From Celeribacter sp. PS-C1 (GTDB taxonomy: Bacteria; Pseudomonadota; Alphaproteobacteria; Rhodobacterales; Rhodobacteraceae), in assembly GCF_019429625.1 (NCBI RefSeq), contig NZ_JAHXRW010000002.1, positions 372,001 to 436,000 of the forward strand: a stretch of 64,000 bases of DNA. Reading direction: 5' to 3'. Position 1 is the first letter of the stretch, and each line of letters opens with the position of its first letter. The position numbers were made by a program, and so were the translations under genes. A model generated the notes under the pieces. That model was not told where the DNA came from. It saw only the letters and a list, made by a program, of their open reading frames with translations, and did no database searches. Below are positions 39,922-48,796 of this stretch, piece by piece.

Positions 39922-41091
39922 ATGACAAAACTCAAATCCACCACATCTGGTGCTACCACGATCGGGGGCGCGACGGGCCTCAAACGCCGCTCGTTCCTGA
40001 AAGGCACCGCGACCGTGCTCGGCGGTCTGGCGGCACCCGCCATCGTGAGCCGCTCTGCGCTCGCGTCTTCGGGCGAGATCAATGTGATGATGTGGTCTGA
40101 TTACCTGCCGGAAAGCTTTGTGACAGCGTTCGAGGGCTCGACCGGCATCAAGCTCAACTTCACCGGCATCGGCTCCAACGAGGAGATCATCAACAAGCTC
40201 AAAGCGACTGGCGGCGAAGGCTTCGACATCGTGTCGCCGACCGTGAACCGCAACCTTTTGTGGGCGGAACTGGGCCTGTTGCAGCCCTTCGACATGTCGA
40301 AAATCGCCATTGAAAAGGTCAACCCAGCAATGGCTTTGGGGGAGAAACACTGGAACTTCGGTGGCGAAGGCACCTTCTGGGTGCCGCATATCTGGGGGAC
40401 CGAAGGCGTCGCGTGGCGCACTGACATGTTCACGCCGGCGGGCGAGTTCCCGTCCTATTACGACATCTGGGACGACGCCAATGCGGGCAAAACTATGGGC
40501 CGCGGTCACTCCATGCTCTTGGGTCTTGGCCTTGGCATGGAACGCCTCGGCATGATGGAGCCCGGCTCCATGTGGGCCGCCTATGAGACGCCGGAGAAAA
40601 TGACCGAGGTCTGGACTATGTTGGTCGAGCATGCGATTGAAAAGAAAGGCAATATCAAGCTGATCTGGAACGATGCTGACACCCAGAAGAACGGTCTTTT
40701 GAACGAAGGTGTCATCGTCGGCCAGACCTGGGATGGCCCGCCGATCGCGCTGAAGAACGAAGGCGAGCCGGTGATGTACCGTGCGCCGGTCGAGGGGGCG
40801 ATGGCTTGGGTTGATGGCATGGCGATGCCGACGGGTGCCACCAATATCGAACAGGCCTATGCCTTCATCGAGGCCTGCTACAACCCCGAATGGGCTGGTG
40901 AGGCGATCAAGACCCATGGCTACAACTCGCCCGTACTGGGTGCGGATGCCTTTGGCGGTGAGATCTATGCCAAAAACTTCGCCGACGCCTATCCGGGTGA
41001 GGCTTTGGGCAACCTCAACGCCTGGCCCGCAGAGGCGCCGTGGTATTCGGAAATGCGCACCGAATTCACCAATAAATTCCTCTCCGCCTAA
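39922..41091 (+). CDS. ABC transporter substrate-binding protein, PotD/PotF (polyamine) type
   Basis: Periplasmic solute-binding protein of 389 residues. A twin-arginine signal (LKRRSFLKGTATVLGGLAAP) at residues 20-40 precedes the mature start INVMMWSDYLPESF, typical of the spermidine/putrescine-binding family. It is the first gene of a four-gene importer. The polyamine-type fold also covers GABA-like and other amines; the TauR-type sites upstream suggest an amine related to taurine, but the ligand is not determined. Confidence 0.88.
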   Translation: MTKLKSTTSGATTIGGATGLKRRSFLKGTATVLGGLAAPAIVSRSALASSGEINVMMWSDYLPESFVTAFEGSTGIKLNFTGIGSNEEIINKLKATGGEGFDIVSPTVNRNLLWAELGLLQPFDMSKIAIEKVNPAMALGEKHWNFGGEGTFWVPHIWGTEGVAWRTDMFTPAGEFPSYYDIWDDANAGKTMGRGHSMLLGLGLGMERLGMMEPGSMWAAYETPEKMTEVWTMLVEHAIEKKGNIKLIWNDADTQKNGLLNEGVIVGQTWDGPPIALKNEGEPVMYRAPVEGAMAWVDGMAMPTGATNIEQAYAFIEACYNPEWAGEAIKTHGYNSPVLGADAFGGEIYAKNFADAYPGEALGNLNAWPAEAPWYSEMRTEFTNKFLSA

Positions 41092-41100
41092 TTCAGATCT

Positions 41101-41130
41101 GGCCCCGTGCGGACATGCGCGGGGCCTTTT
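41101..41130 (+). terminator. Stem-loop between binding protein and ATPase genes
   Basis: GGCCCCGTGC / GCGCGGGGCC with loop GGACAT, one internal mismatch, is followed by TTTT. It lies ten bases after the binding-protein stop. Such intercistronic hairpins act as partial terminators or 3' protectors, so that the binding protein is made in excess over the membrane subunits. Confidence 0.7.
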
Positions 41131-41156
41131 CACGTTCAATTCATAAGAGAGGCAAC

Positions 41157-42260
41157 ATGCCCGACCAGACCCCGGACCGCTCCGTCCTCCTCGATCACGT
41201 CTCCATCCGTTTTGGCAATTTCACCGCCGTCGATAATGCCAATCTGAAAATCAATTCCGGCGAATTCTTTTCCTTTCTCGGGCCGTCTGGCTGCGGGAAA
41301 ACCACCATGCTGCGCTGTATTTCCGGCTTTTCCGAGCCGACCGAAGGCAAGGTGCTGATCGGCGGCAAGGATATGGCCGGTGTCGGCCCGAACAAACGTC
41401 CGACCGCGTTGATTTTCCAACATCTGGCGCTCTTCCCGCTGATGTCCGTGGCGGAGAATATCGCCTTTCCTCTGGAGGTTCGGGGCGTGTCCAAAAAAGA
41501 GCGCCGTAAAAAGGCGGACGAGCTGTTGGACATGATTGCCCTGCCGGGGATCGGCGACAAGAAGGTCTCGGAACTGTCAGGCGGCCAGAAACAGCGCGTG
41601 GCGATTGCCCGCGCGCTGGCCGTTGAGCCGGATATTTTGCTCTTGGACGAGCCTTTGTCGGCGCTCGATCTCAAGCTACGCCAGCACATGCGCACAGAGC
41701 TGCGCGCCATTCAAAAGCAGGTTGGCGTGACCTTCATCTACATCACCCACGACCAAGGCGAGGCGCTGACCATGTCTGATCGCGTGGCCGTCATGAGCCG
41801 GGGCGTGATCGAACAGGTGGGTGAACCGGATCGCATCTACAACCGGCCTCGCTCCGCCTTCGTGGCATCTTTCGTCGGCGAAAACAATGCATTGCAAGGT
41901 GTCATTAAGGGGCAGTCGGGCGACTTGGCAGCCCTTGAGACGCCCATGGGCACGTTCGAGGCGCGTGTCGGTGGCGGGCGCAAATACAAGGCAGGTGACG
42001 AGGCGCTTTTGTTTGTGCGCCCAGAACAGCTCATCCCCGGAGCGAGTGAAAACGCCTTTCCTGCCACGCTCACGCGGCAGGAATTCGAGGGCGCGACCAA
42101 TCATGTCTTTGCGAAAGCCGGAGACACCGAGCTGCGCATCTCCATGGTGAACGCGGGGCTGGCGGGCAGCCTTCCGGGGCAGGGCGAAAGCCTCTCTCTG
42201 GGGTTTCAGCCGATGAACGCGACGATCCTTCCGGTCGGCCATATGGCGAGTGAATCATGA
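41157..42260 (+). CDS. ABC transporter ATP-binding protein, PotA type
   Basis: Energy-coupling ATPase of 367 residues. Walker A GPSGCGKTT, signature LSGGQKQRVAIARAL, Walker B ILLLDEPLSALD and a C-terminal TOBE regulatory domain are visible. The ATG at 41157 follows AGAGAGGC; a longer frame back to 41115 runs through the hairpin and is rejected. It overlaps the first permease by four bases. Confidence 0.93.
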   Translation: MPDQTPDRSVLLDHVSIRFGNFTAVDNANLKINSGEFFSFLGPSGCGKTTMLRCISGFSEPTEGKVLIGGKDMAGVGPNKRPTALIFQHLALFPLMSVAENIAFPLEVRGVSKKERRKKADELLDMIALPGIGDKKVSELSGGQKQRVAIARALAVEPDILLLDEPLSALDLKLRQHMRTELRAIQKQVGVTFIYITHDQGEALTMSDRVAVMSRGVIEQVGEPDRIYNRPRSAFVASFVGENNALQGVIKGQSGDLAALETPMGTFEARVGGGRKYKAGDEALLFVRPEQLIPGASENAFPATLTRQEFEGATNHVFAKAGDTELRISMVNAGLAGSLPGQGESLSLGFQPMNATILPVGHMASES

Positions 42261-43180
42261 AACAGCTGAAGCTCGCCTACACCACCTTGCTCGCCAAACA
42301 CGGCATGGGCGCCGCGCTGTTCATTGCCATCGCGGTGACGCTTTGGGTCGTGGTCTTCATTACCCTCCCGCAGCTCTCGATGCTGAATTATTCTTTCCGC
42401 TTTAACCTGCCGGTCGATCAGCTCGGCACTGAGGCGGATCACTATACGCTCGAGCAATATCGCAGCTTTTTCTTCAACGCGGACGGCTCGTTTAACACGC
42501 TCGACATCACGATCCTGATCCGCACGTTGATTGCGGCGCTGATCGTGACCGTGATTGATGTGCTCATCTGCTATCCCATCGCCTATATCCTCGCCCATGG
42601 CGCCAAGGGCGTCGCCGCGCGGCTCATGGTGATCGGGCTGATCATTCCTTATTGGATCAATGAAATCCTGCGTGCTTTTGCCTTTCGCGTGCTCTTTGGC
42701 TCGACGGGGGTGGTCAATACCTGGGGCATGCAAATGGGGCTTTGGGACGCGCCGGTGGATTTCATCCGCGCCGATGTTGCGCTCTATTGTGGCCTTGCCT
42801 ACGCCTATATCCTCCTGATGGTTTTCCCGATGTACAACGCCATCGAAGCGCTGGATCACACCCAGGTCGAAGCCGCCCGCGACATGGGCTCGCCTTTGTG
42901 GCGGGTGCATTGGCGGGTGGTTTTGCCGATGGCCAAACCCGGCATCGTCTCGGGGGCGACCATGGTCTTTATGCTGACCGCAGGTGCGCTGGCCGCGCCG
43001 CAGATCTTGGGCGGGCCGTCGTCCCTGTGGTTCACGCAGCTCATCTATCAGTGGTTTAACGAGTCCTCGAACTGGCCCAGAGGCTCGGCCTATGCCGTGG
43101 TGCTTTTGGTGACCTGTATCAGCTTTGTTTTGCTGATGATGCGCGTGTTCAAGGTTTCCGTCGGGGAGATTGGCAAATGA
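42257..43180 (+). CDS. ABC transporter permease, PotB type
   Basis: Inner-membrane permease of 307 residues with about six helices. The cytoplasmic coupling loop EAARDMGSPLWRVHWRVVLP contains the EAA motif contacting the ATPase. It overlaps the ATPase start and the second permease by four bases each, so expression is coupled. Confidence 0.92.
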   Translation: MKQLKLAYTTLLAKHGMGAALFIAIAVTLWVVVFITLPQLSMLNYSFRFNLPVDQLGTEADHYTLEQYRSFFFNADGSFNTLDITILIRTLIAALIVTVIDVLICYPIAYILAHGAKGVAARLMVIGLIIPYWINEILRAFAFRVLFGSTGVVNTWGMQMGLWDAPVDFIRADVALYCGLAYAYILLMVFPMYNAIEALDHTQVEAARDMGSPLWRVHWRVVLPMAKPGIVSGATMVFMLTAGALAAPQILGGPSSLWFTQLIYQWFNESSNWPRGSAYAVVLLVTCISFVLLMMRVFKVSVGEIGK

Positions 43181-44373
43181 ACAGGCATACGCTTTTCGGA
43201 GGCGCTTATGCGCTTGCCTTCTTCTCTTTCCTGTTCGGTCCGCTCGTGATCATGGCGACCACCGCTTTCAACTCCTCGCGGTTTCCGCGTGTGGCGCCGT
43301 GGGAGTGTTTCACCACGGGCTGGTTTGGAGAGTTGTTCGGCAACGCGCGTTTGATGGAAGGGCTGATGAACTCCGTCATCATCGGGGTGGGCGTTGTCGC
43401 CTTGGCTGTGCCCATCGGGCTTGCAGGGGCTTTAGCCTTGTCCGAACTGCCTGCAAAGCTGCGCTCGATGCTTTACACAGTGCTGATCCTGCCGATCCTG
43501 ATCCCCGGCGTTGTGCTCGGGATTTCGACCATTGTGCTTTGGGGCCAGATCACGCGTGGCACGGGCGCGGGGTTTCTTTACAATGGCTATTTCCTGACCA
43601 TCGTGGGTCAGATCACCTTTGTGTCCGCCTACGCCATGTTGGTGTTCATCGCGCGACTTCAACGCTTTGACGCGACCCAGACCGAAGCCGCACTCGATTT
43701 GGGCGCCACTCCCGGTCAGGCGTTTCGCAAGATCCTCTTGCCCTTCATGGCGCCCGCGATTGGCTCTGCGGCGTTTATCACGCTCTTGGCCTCTTTCGAG
43801 AACTACAACACGACTGTGTTCACGGTTCTCTCAGAGAGCACCTTCACCACGGCGCTGGCGTCCAAAGTGCGCCACGGCACGGACCCATCCTTGTCGGCCT
43901 TGGCAGTGATCATCATCACGCTCACGTTGGTTGGCGCGCTGACCAACGAGGCTTATCAGCGCCGCAAAGAGGCCGAGAGCGGTGGTCGCGCGTCACGTTC
44001 GCCGCTTTACGCCAATCCGGTGACGCGGGCACTGACCCATCCCGGCATCGTCTTTGCGATCCTCGTGACGGTGATCGGCGGCATTTCTTACGCGGGCTCG
44101 CAATATGACAGCTCGGTCTGTGAGGCGGCTGTGTTGCAGGAGAAGCTGGATCGTCAGGAAGAGCTGCGGGCCGAACAGCGGGCGCGGATCGAAGCGCAGG
44201 AGGCGGAGCAGCAATCTACCTTGCCGAAATCGAACTCAGCCTTCGGCGGCGCGTTCGGCGGGCTTGGAGGTGGGACACCTGCGCCTGAGGCGCCAGCCGC
44301 TCCGAAGCCCGAAAGCCCCTCGGCCTTTGGTGGGGCGTTCGGTGGGATCACTGCGCCGAAACCTGAGGAATAG
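43177..44373 (+). CDS. ABC transporter permease, PotC type, with unusual C-terminal extension
   Basis: The first 270 or so residues are a normal PotC permease with about six helices and the EAA loop EAALDLGATPGQAFRKILLP. The protein then continues for over 100 residues to a total of 398; PotC proteins usually end near 270-290. The extension has a further hydrophobic helix (GIVFAILVTVIGGISYAG), a charged, probably coiled-coil stretch rich in Gln, Glu and Arg, and a Gly/Ala/Pro tail in which SAFGGAFGG occurs twice (residues 354-362 and 382-390). A strong terminator follows. The role of the tail is unknown. Confidence 0.88.
   Translation: MNRHTLFGGAYALAFFSFLFGPLVIMATTAFNSSRFPRVAPWECFTTGWFGELFGNARLMEGLMNSVIIGVGVVALAVPIGLAGALALSELPAKLRSMLYTVLILPILIPGVVLGISTIVLWGQITRGTGAGFLYNGYFLTIVGQITFVSAYAMLVFIARLQRFDATQTEAALDLGATPGQAFRKILLPFMAPAIGSAAFITLLASFENYNTTVFTVLSESTFTTALASKVRHGTDPSLSALAVIIITLTLVGALTNEAYQRRKEAESGGRASRSPLYANPVTRALTHPGIVFAILVTVIGGISYAGSQYDSSVCEAAVLQEKLDRQEELRAEQRARIEAQEAEQQSTLPKSNSAFGGAFGGLGGGTPAPEAPAAPKPESPSAFGGAFGGITAPKPEE
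44236..44346 (+). repeat. Two coding copies of SAFGGAFGG in the permease tail
   Basis: The nine-residue motif SAFGGAFGG is encoded at 44236-44262 and 44320-44346, in the same frame, separated by a Pro/Ala-rich linker. The codons differ between copies (TTC GGC against TTT GGT), so the repeat is kept at protein level and is not a recent DNA duplication. Confidence 0.8.
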
Positions 44374-44374
44374 G

Positions 44375-44401
44375 AAAGGGGGCCAAATGGCCCCCTTTTT
44401 C
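44375..44401. terminator. Terminator of the polyamine-type importer operon
   Basis: GGGGGCC-AAAT-GGCCCCC followed by TTTTT begins two bases after the permease stop. Its symmetrical A and T flanks let it also work for the convergent nine-gene operon ending at 44446. Confidence 0.9.
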
Positions 44402-44445
44402 TTCGCCCGAAGAGCGCCGCTGGCGCTCGCCCTTTGTGAAACCAC

Positions 44446-45234
44446 TCAATCTGGAATGGTCCGCGCGTAGCCCTCGGTCGACAAATCGCGCAATTCCTTG
44501 AGCATCTCAACAAACCCAGCCACCTGATGCGCACAGGTGGCAGCGCCTTTTTCAGCCGTCGCCAAATGCGCCTCGCCCACCGTGCCTTTCGGGTTCAAAT
44601 CCTTCGATACCCACGCGAGGTTCACCGGACCAATCGGAGAAATCGGCGCGGTCTCAGCCGTTGAGCGGAAATCCTCGGCCTTCTCCATATCCACCAGATG
44701 CGGTTTGAAATGTAGCATCAAGGAGGTCTCAAGATCGCCGCCATGGATGCCGTAGGTGCTCTCTTGCGCGCTATACATGCCCTCGGGTTTGCCGAAATTG
44801 CCCCATTGGCATTTCACGACCATCATGCCCGCTTGCACCCTGAGCTCACGCCCCAGAATGGAAATCAGGTCGAGATTGCCGCCATGGGAGTTGACGATCA
44901 CCATCTTCTTGAGGCCGGCGCGAGCGACCGAAAGCCCGATCTCAGTCCAGGCGTCGAGCGCGGTCTTGGCCGTGTAGGTCAGCGTGCCTTTGGCGTGGAT
45001 GTGCTCGTTCGATTTGCCAACCGCCTGCACCGGCAGGATCAGGATGTCGAGATCGTCGGGGCAGGTGGCGCGCAACTCGGCCAGCATGCCCTCGTTGATG
45101 TAGGTGTCCACGCCCACCGGCAGGTGTGGCCCATGCTGTTCCACGGCTGCCGTGGGCAGAATGACGATGGTTTTTTCGGGGTCGAAGTCGGCGAATTCCG
45201 TGGTGCGGAACTCGGCCCAATCAAAGCGTCTCAT
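44446..45234 (-). CDS. Creatininase-family amidohydrolase
   Basis: Metal-dependent amidase of 262 residues, last gene of the nine-gene operon. Metal ligands are visible in AVEQHGPHLPVGVD (residues about 29-42), NSHGGN (about 115-120) and GIHGGDLETS (about 163-172), the pattern of creatininase, MftE and related C-N hydrolases. Family members open cyclic or linear amides; the substrate is not predictable here. The start overlaps the preceding oxygenase stop (ATGA). In context it probably hydrolyses a ring or formamide intermediate made by the upstream enzymes. Confidence 0.85.
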   Translation of the reverse strand: MRRFDWAEFRTTEFADFDPEKTIVILPTAAVEQHGPHLPVGVDTYINEGMLAELRATCPDDLDILILPVQAVGKSNEHIHAKGTLTYTAKTALDAWTEIGLSVARAGLKKMVIVNSHGGNLDLISILGRELRVQAGMMVVKCQWGNFGKPEGMYSAQESTYGIHGGDLETSLMLHFKPHLVDMEKAEDFRSTAETAPISPIGPVNLAWVSKDLNPKGTVGEAHLATAEKGAATCAHQVAGFVEMLKELRDLSTEGYARTIPD

Positions 45235-46157
45235 TTTACGTCCTTCGGAGTGTAGGTCGCGTCCAGCCGCGACCGCAGATAATCGGCGCCGGTGACGGCG
45301 GGGTATTTGGCCTCGCCCGTGCCCGGCAGGGCGGCAATCACGCTGTCGGGGTTCGGGTCGAGGAAAAAGGCGATGGAGCGGCGGGCAGTTTTCGGCGGCA
45401 GCACCCGGTGCGGGGTCGAGACGTAAATGTCATTCGACCAACGCATCAGACAGTCGCCGATGTTGACCACATAGGCCCCCGGCACATGCGGCACGTCGAT
45501 CCAGTCGCCGCCGCGCGGTTTGACTTGCAGGCCGCCGACACCGTCGGTCATGAGCATGGTGACGGAGCCGTAATCCGTATGCGCCCCCGCGCCGATGCCT
45601 TCTCCGTCGGGCGCCGCCGGATAGGAGAGAACACGGAGCGTCGCCATCGGTTCGGTGAAGTGCGGCGGGAAGTAGCCTTCGGGCAGGTTCAGATCCATCT
45701 CGAACGCACGGTGCAGCGCGACCGAGAGGTGCAGCACGGCGTCATAATAGTCGAGCATGGTATCGCGAAAGCCCGGCACGTCAGGCCAGACATTCACGCC
45801 ACGAAACGGCTCACCCGCCAGCACACGCGGATCGTCTGCGGGCAGGTCAAAGCCCACATTGAAGGCCTCTTTACGGTCCATCTGGCCGGATTTTTCGTCC
45901 AAAGCTTCAGAGCCCTGACAGGCCCAGCCCCGGTTGTGCGGGTTGTTGCGAATGTCGATTTTCGCTTTTCTCGCCACGGGCAGCGCGAAGAATGCGTCCC
46001 CCTTGGCGAAAACATCCGCGATCAGGTCGTCGGGGATGCCGTGGTTTGAGACGAGGAAAAACCCGGTGTCGCGGCAGGCACGCCCGAGGTCCCGCACAAA
46101 GCCGACAACATCGGATCCTGTGGCAAAGCGTTGCCAGTCGAGAACGGGAATGTCCAT
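45231..46157 (-). CDS. 2-oxoglutarate/Fe(II)-dependent oxygenase, isopenicillin-N-synthase-like
   Basis: A 308-residue oxygenase with the DIOX_N domain (RDTGFFLVSNHGIPDD) and the 2OG-Fe(II) core. Iron ligands are His and Asp in AHTDYGS near residue 190 and His in STPHRV near 247. ARRSIAFF carries the Arg-x-Ser pair that binds 2-oxoglutarate. This family includes plant hormone oxidases and fungal thymine 7-hydroxylase. Placement beside a CodA-like deaminase makes hydroxylation of a heterocycle attractive, but that is inference. It starts immediately after the neighbouring stop (TAAATG). Confidence 0.88.
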   Translation of the reverse strand: MDIPVLDWQRFATGSDVVGFVRDLGRACRDTGFFLVSNHGIPDDLIADVFAKGDAFFALPVARKAKIDIRNNPHNRGWACQGSEALDEKSGQMDRKEAFNVGFDLPADDPRVLAGEPFRGVNVWPDVPGFRDTMLDYYDAVLHLSVALHRAFEMDLNLPEGYFPPHFTEPMATLRVLSYPAAPDGEGIGAGAHTDYGSVTMLMTDGVGGLQVKPRGGDWIDVPHVPGAYVVNIGDCLMRWSNDIYVSTPHRVLPPKTARRSIAFFLDPNPDSVIAALPGTGEAKYPAVTGADYLRSRLDATYTPKDVK

Positions 46158-46778
46158 TTACCCCTCCTTCGGCGCAGGCGCCGCGATCAATTTATCCAGT
46201 CGCTTCTGCACCCGCGTGAGGTGCTTGGCGCGGCTTTCCGGTGTCGAGCTGTCCATCAGAAAATGCGCAGCAAAGGCGGTTTTGCAACGCTTGGCCAAGA
46301 TCACCCGAAGCCCACGCATCAGCGTGCGTTTGCCTGGCGCGCCGACAAAGAACGTCAGCCAGCGCGAGGCACCGCAGGTGGTAAAGACCCCTAGCTTGGT
46401 GATGTGGGTCAGACCAGGCTTGATGTCCTCACCCTCTTTTTGCGGCATTATGAAGGCCACGCCCGAGACCATGGTGCGGTCAAGCCAGCCCTTGAGCATC
46501 GCGGGCAACCCATACCACCAAGTCGGATAGACGAAGATCAGGCTGTCGCACCACTCAAGGTCGGTGCAGTCGCGGTCCACCAGGACGCGATTTTCCGGCA
46601 CGTTTTCGTATATTTCGTGTTCGTGCGCGGAGAGCACCGGATCGAAGCCCTCGGCATAGAGATCGCGCAGGCGGTAGTCGACGCCTGCGGTCTCAAGGCG
46701 CGCGACCACGAGGTCACGGATGCCGCGGTTAAACGAGGTCTCGCGCGGGTGACAATAGACGACGAGGGCGCGTTGCAT
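46158..46778 (-). CDS. Flavodoxin-fold NAD(P)H-dependent oxidoreductase (first paralogue)
   Basis: FMN-binding quinone-reductase-type protein of about 206 residues (Flavodoxin_2 family). It begins with ALVVYCHPRETSFNRG, has the flavin loop VYPTWWYGLPAMLKGWLDR, and ends in a basic helix. It probably passes NAD(P)H electrons to FMN for a reductive or redox-recycling step. The ATG at 46778 has GGAGA upstream and overlaps the previous stop (TGATG); an adjacent GTG at 46781 is also in frame. It lies next to a diverged paralogue. Confidence 0.82.
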   Translation of the reverse strand: MQRALVVYCHPRETSFNRGIRDLVVARLETAGVDYRLRDLYAEGFDPVLSAHEHEIYENVPENRVLVDRDCTDLEWCDSLIFVYPTWWYGLPAMLKGWLDRTMVSGVAFIMPQKEGEDIKPGLTHITKLGVFTTCGASRWLTFFVGAPGKRTLMRGLRVILAKRCKTAFAAHFLMDSSTPESRAKHLTRVQKRLDKLIAAPAPKEG

Positions 46779-47377
46779 CACATCATCTCCATCTCGCGCC
46801 GCACCCGTTCAAGATGCTCTTTGAGTTTCGGCTCTTCGTTGCGGTTCATGTCGTAGCAGGCGATATATTTCTTCTTCGGCATGCCACAGGCGTACCACAC
46901 CGGCCGTGTGACGCATTTGCGCGGCGGATCGCCGTTCATCATCGCGCGCCAGCGTGTGCCGCCATAGGTCGTGCAGGCGTAGAGCTTTTTGATATTGGTG
47001 AGCCCCGGACGCACCTTGCCGTCTTTCAGTTTGAACGACACACCGGGAAGGAAAATCCTGTCGAGAAAGCCCTTGAGGATCGCTGGATAGCCGAAATTCC
47101 ACACCGGGAAGACCATCACCAGCGCGTCGGCGGCCTGAAGCCGCTCGACGTATTCGCGCACTGGTTCGATATTGGCGGGCTCGTCGTGATAGCCGCGACG
47201 GTCCTCCATCGTGAGCACCGGTTGAAAGCCCTCGACGTTGAGATCGCAGTCATCAACCTCCCAGCCGGATTTGGTGAGCGTCTCCACGACCACCTCATGC
47301 ACCGCCGCGTTAAAGCTTTCCGGGCATGGGTGGGCGTAGAGGACGAGGACGCGGCCCTTCGAGGCGGTCGAACTCAT
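46778..47377 (-). CDS. Flavodoxin-fold NAD(P)H-dependent oxidoreductase (second paralogue)
   Basis: A 199-residue Flavodoxin_2 protein with RVLVLYAHPCPESFNAAVH at the N-terminus and VFPVWNFGYPAILKGFLDR for FMN binding. It is clearly related to the adjacent gene, but is shorter and diverged, so the pair is an old tandem duplication and may form a heterodimer. The C-terminal half has several cysteines and a basic tail. Overlaps on both sides show tight coupling with the FAD-linked oxidase. Confidence 0.82.
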   Translation of the reverse strand: MSSTASKGRVLVLYAHPCPESFNAAVHEVVVETLTKSGWEVDDCDLNVEGFQPVLTMEDRRGYHDEPANIEPVREYVERLQAADALVMVFPVWNFGYPAILKGFLDRIFLPGVSFKLKDGKVRPGLTNIKKLYACTTYGGTRWRAMMNGDPPRKCVTRPVWYACGMPKKKYIACYDMNRNEEPKLKEHLERVRREMEMM

Positions 47378-48792
47378 TCTGCCACCTCGGGCTTCGGGGT
47401 GATCTTGGCGTAGGAATACATCTCCGCATAGTCGAAGTCCGGCTCATCCCAAGCAATCATCTTGCCGGGGTTGAGCAAGCCCTTCGGGTCCGCCTCGCGT
47501 TTGAAATCGAGCTGGCGTTTGTCCGTGGACTGACGCCCGCCTTCTTCCAAGGTGTAGCGATGCGGGTTGAAGATCATGCACTCCATTGCCTCGTGTTTGG
47601 CGACCAGATCGTCGAGCTGGGCTTTGTCTTTCGGGAAGACAATCGGCAGTCCGGCAAAGGAAATCCCGGCGCCCTCGCGCATGACTTCGAGGTGCATGTA
47701 GAGATCGTCTTTGAACGCGTCATAGGCGCGCATGACTTTTTCGATGTCCCCGCCATAGCGGACCTGAAGATAGGTCAGGTCTTTCTCGAATTTGAGCGCC
47801 CGCAGCGTGGTGTGGTTCCAGCCATATTCATAGACCGGGCCGGGGTGGCGATCCCATTGCACATCATCAGAGCGGTAGATCACTTCGGCGCCCTCGTAGC
47901 GGTCCAGAAGCGTCTGGAAGCCCGCCATGGATTGCGGCGCGACCATGAGGCCGCAGAGGTGGTCGTTCTCGGTGACATGGGCCTTCACGCGCTGGAAATA
48001 TTTATGCGCGATGGGGGCGGCGTAGACGGAGGCGAGCTTGATCAGGATACCCGGCTCGGAGGTCAGAGCACCGGCGAACTCGGTCGCCATGCGGAAGGTG
48101 TCAAAGCGCACGAACATTTCAACCCACTCGTAAGCGGGGGCGAGCGGCATTTCGATCTCGGTGATGATGCCGTTGGTGCCGTAAGCATGCGAGACGCGGT
48201 GCAGCTCCTCGCCGGTGAACTCCAGCGCGCGGGGCTCGGCCTCCATGGTGATCACCCGCAGGCGGTCGATGTTGCCGAGATCTCGCAAAGCGCCCCAATT
48301 GGCCGACCCGACCCCGCCGGAGCCGCCCGCGATGAAACCGCCAAGCGAGGCCTGCGAATAGGTCGAGGGGAACATGCGCAGTTCCTGACCGGACTTTTCT
48401 TTTAGCTCGGCGTCCATCTCCTTGATGATGATGCCGGGTTCAGCGACGACATAGCCCGCGCCGATCTCTTTGATCTTGTTCATCTTTGTCAGATGCATGA
48501 CACAGCCGCCCGCGAGCGGCATGGCTTGTCCGTAGTTGCCGGTGCCGCCGCCGCGACAGGTGACGGGGACGTCATGTTCGTAACAGGTCTTGAGCACCTC
48601 AATCACCTCGGCCTCGGAGGTCGGGTTGACCACGAAATCAGCCTGAAGGTGGTCCATCTCGGCCTTCAAGACCGGCGAATACCAAAAGAAGTCGCGCGAT
48701 TTGTTGCGGACGGTGGCGGGGTTTTCTTCGATGTCCAGATGGGACAGGGCGGCCATGGCCGCAGCGATATTGGGGGCGATATTGTCTGTCAT
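47374..48792 (-). CDS. FAD-binding oxidoreductase (GlcD / vanillyl-alcohol oxidase superfamily)
   Basis: A 472-residue flavoprotein with a PCMH-type FAD-binding domain (TCRGGGTGNYGQAMPLAG near residues 75-92, GGFIAGGSGGVGSANWG near 150) and a C-terminal cap ending in DPKGLLNPGKMI, a GlcD-family signature. It would oxidise a hydroxy acid or alcohol, or reduce an activated double bond, in the operon's pathway. Its start lies four bases after the amidohydrolase stop. Confidence 0.85.
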   Translation of the reverse strand: MTDNIAPNIAAAMAALSHLDIEENPATVRNKSRDFFWYSPVLKAEMDHLQADFVVNPTSEAEVIEVLKTCYEHDVPVTCRGGGTGNYGQAMPLAGGCVMHLTKMNKIKEIGAGYVVAEPGIIIKEMDAELKEKSGQELRMFPSTYSQASLGGFIAGGSGGVGSANWGALRDLGNIDRLRVITMEAEPRALEFTGEELHRVSHAYGTNGIITEIEMPLAPAYEWVEMFVRFDTFRMATEFAGALTSEPGILIKLASVYAAPIAHKYFQRVKAHVTENDHLCGLMVAPQSMAGFQTLLDRYEGAEVIYRSDDVQWDRHPGPVYEYGWNHTTLRALKFEKDLTYLQVRYGGDIEKVMRAYDAFKDDLYMHLEVMREGAGISFAGLPIVFPKDKAQLDDLVAKHEAMECMIFNPHRYTLEEGGRQSTDKRQLDFKREADPKGLLNPGKMIAWDEPDFDYAEMYSYAKITPKPEVAE

Positions 48793-48796
48793 GATC

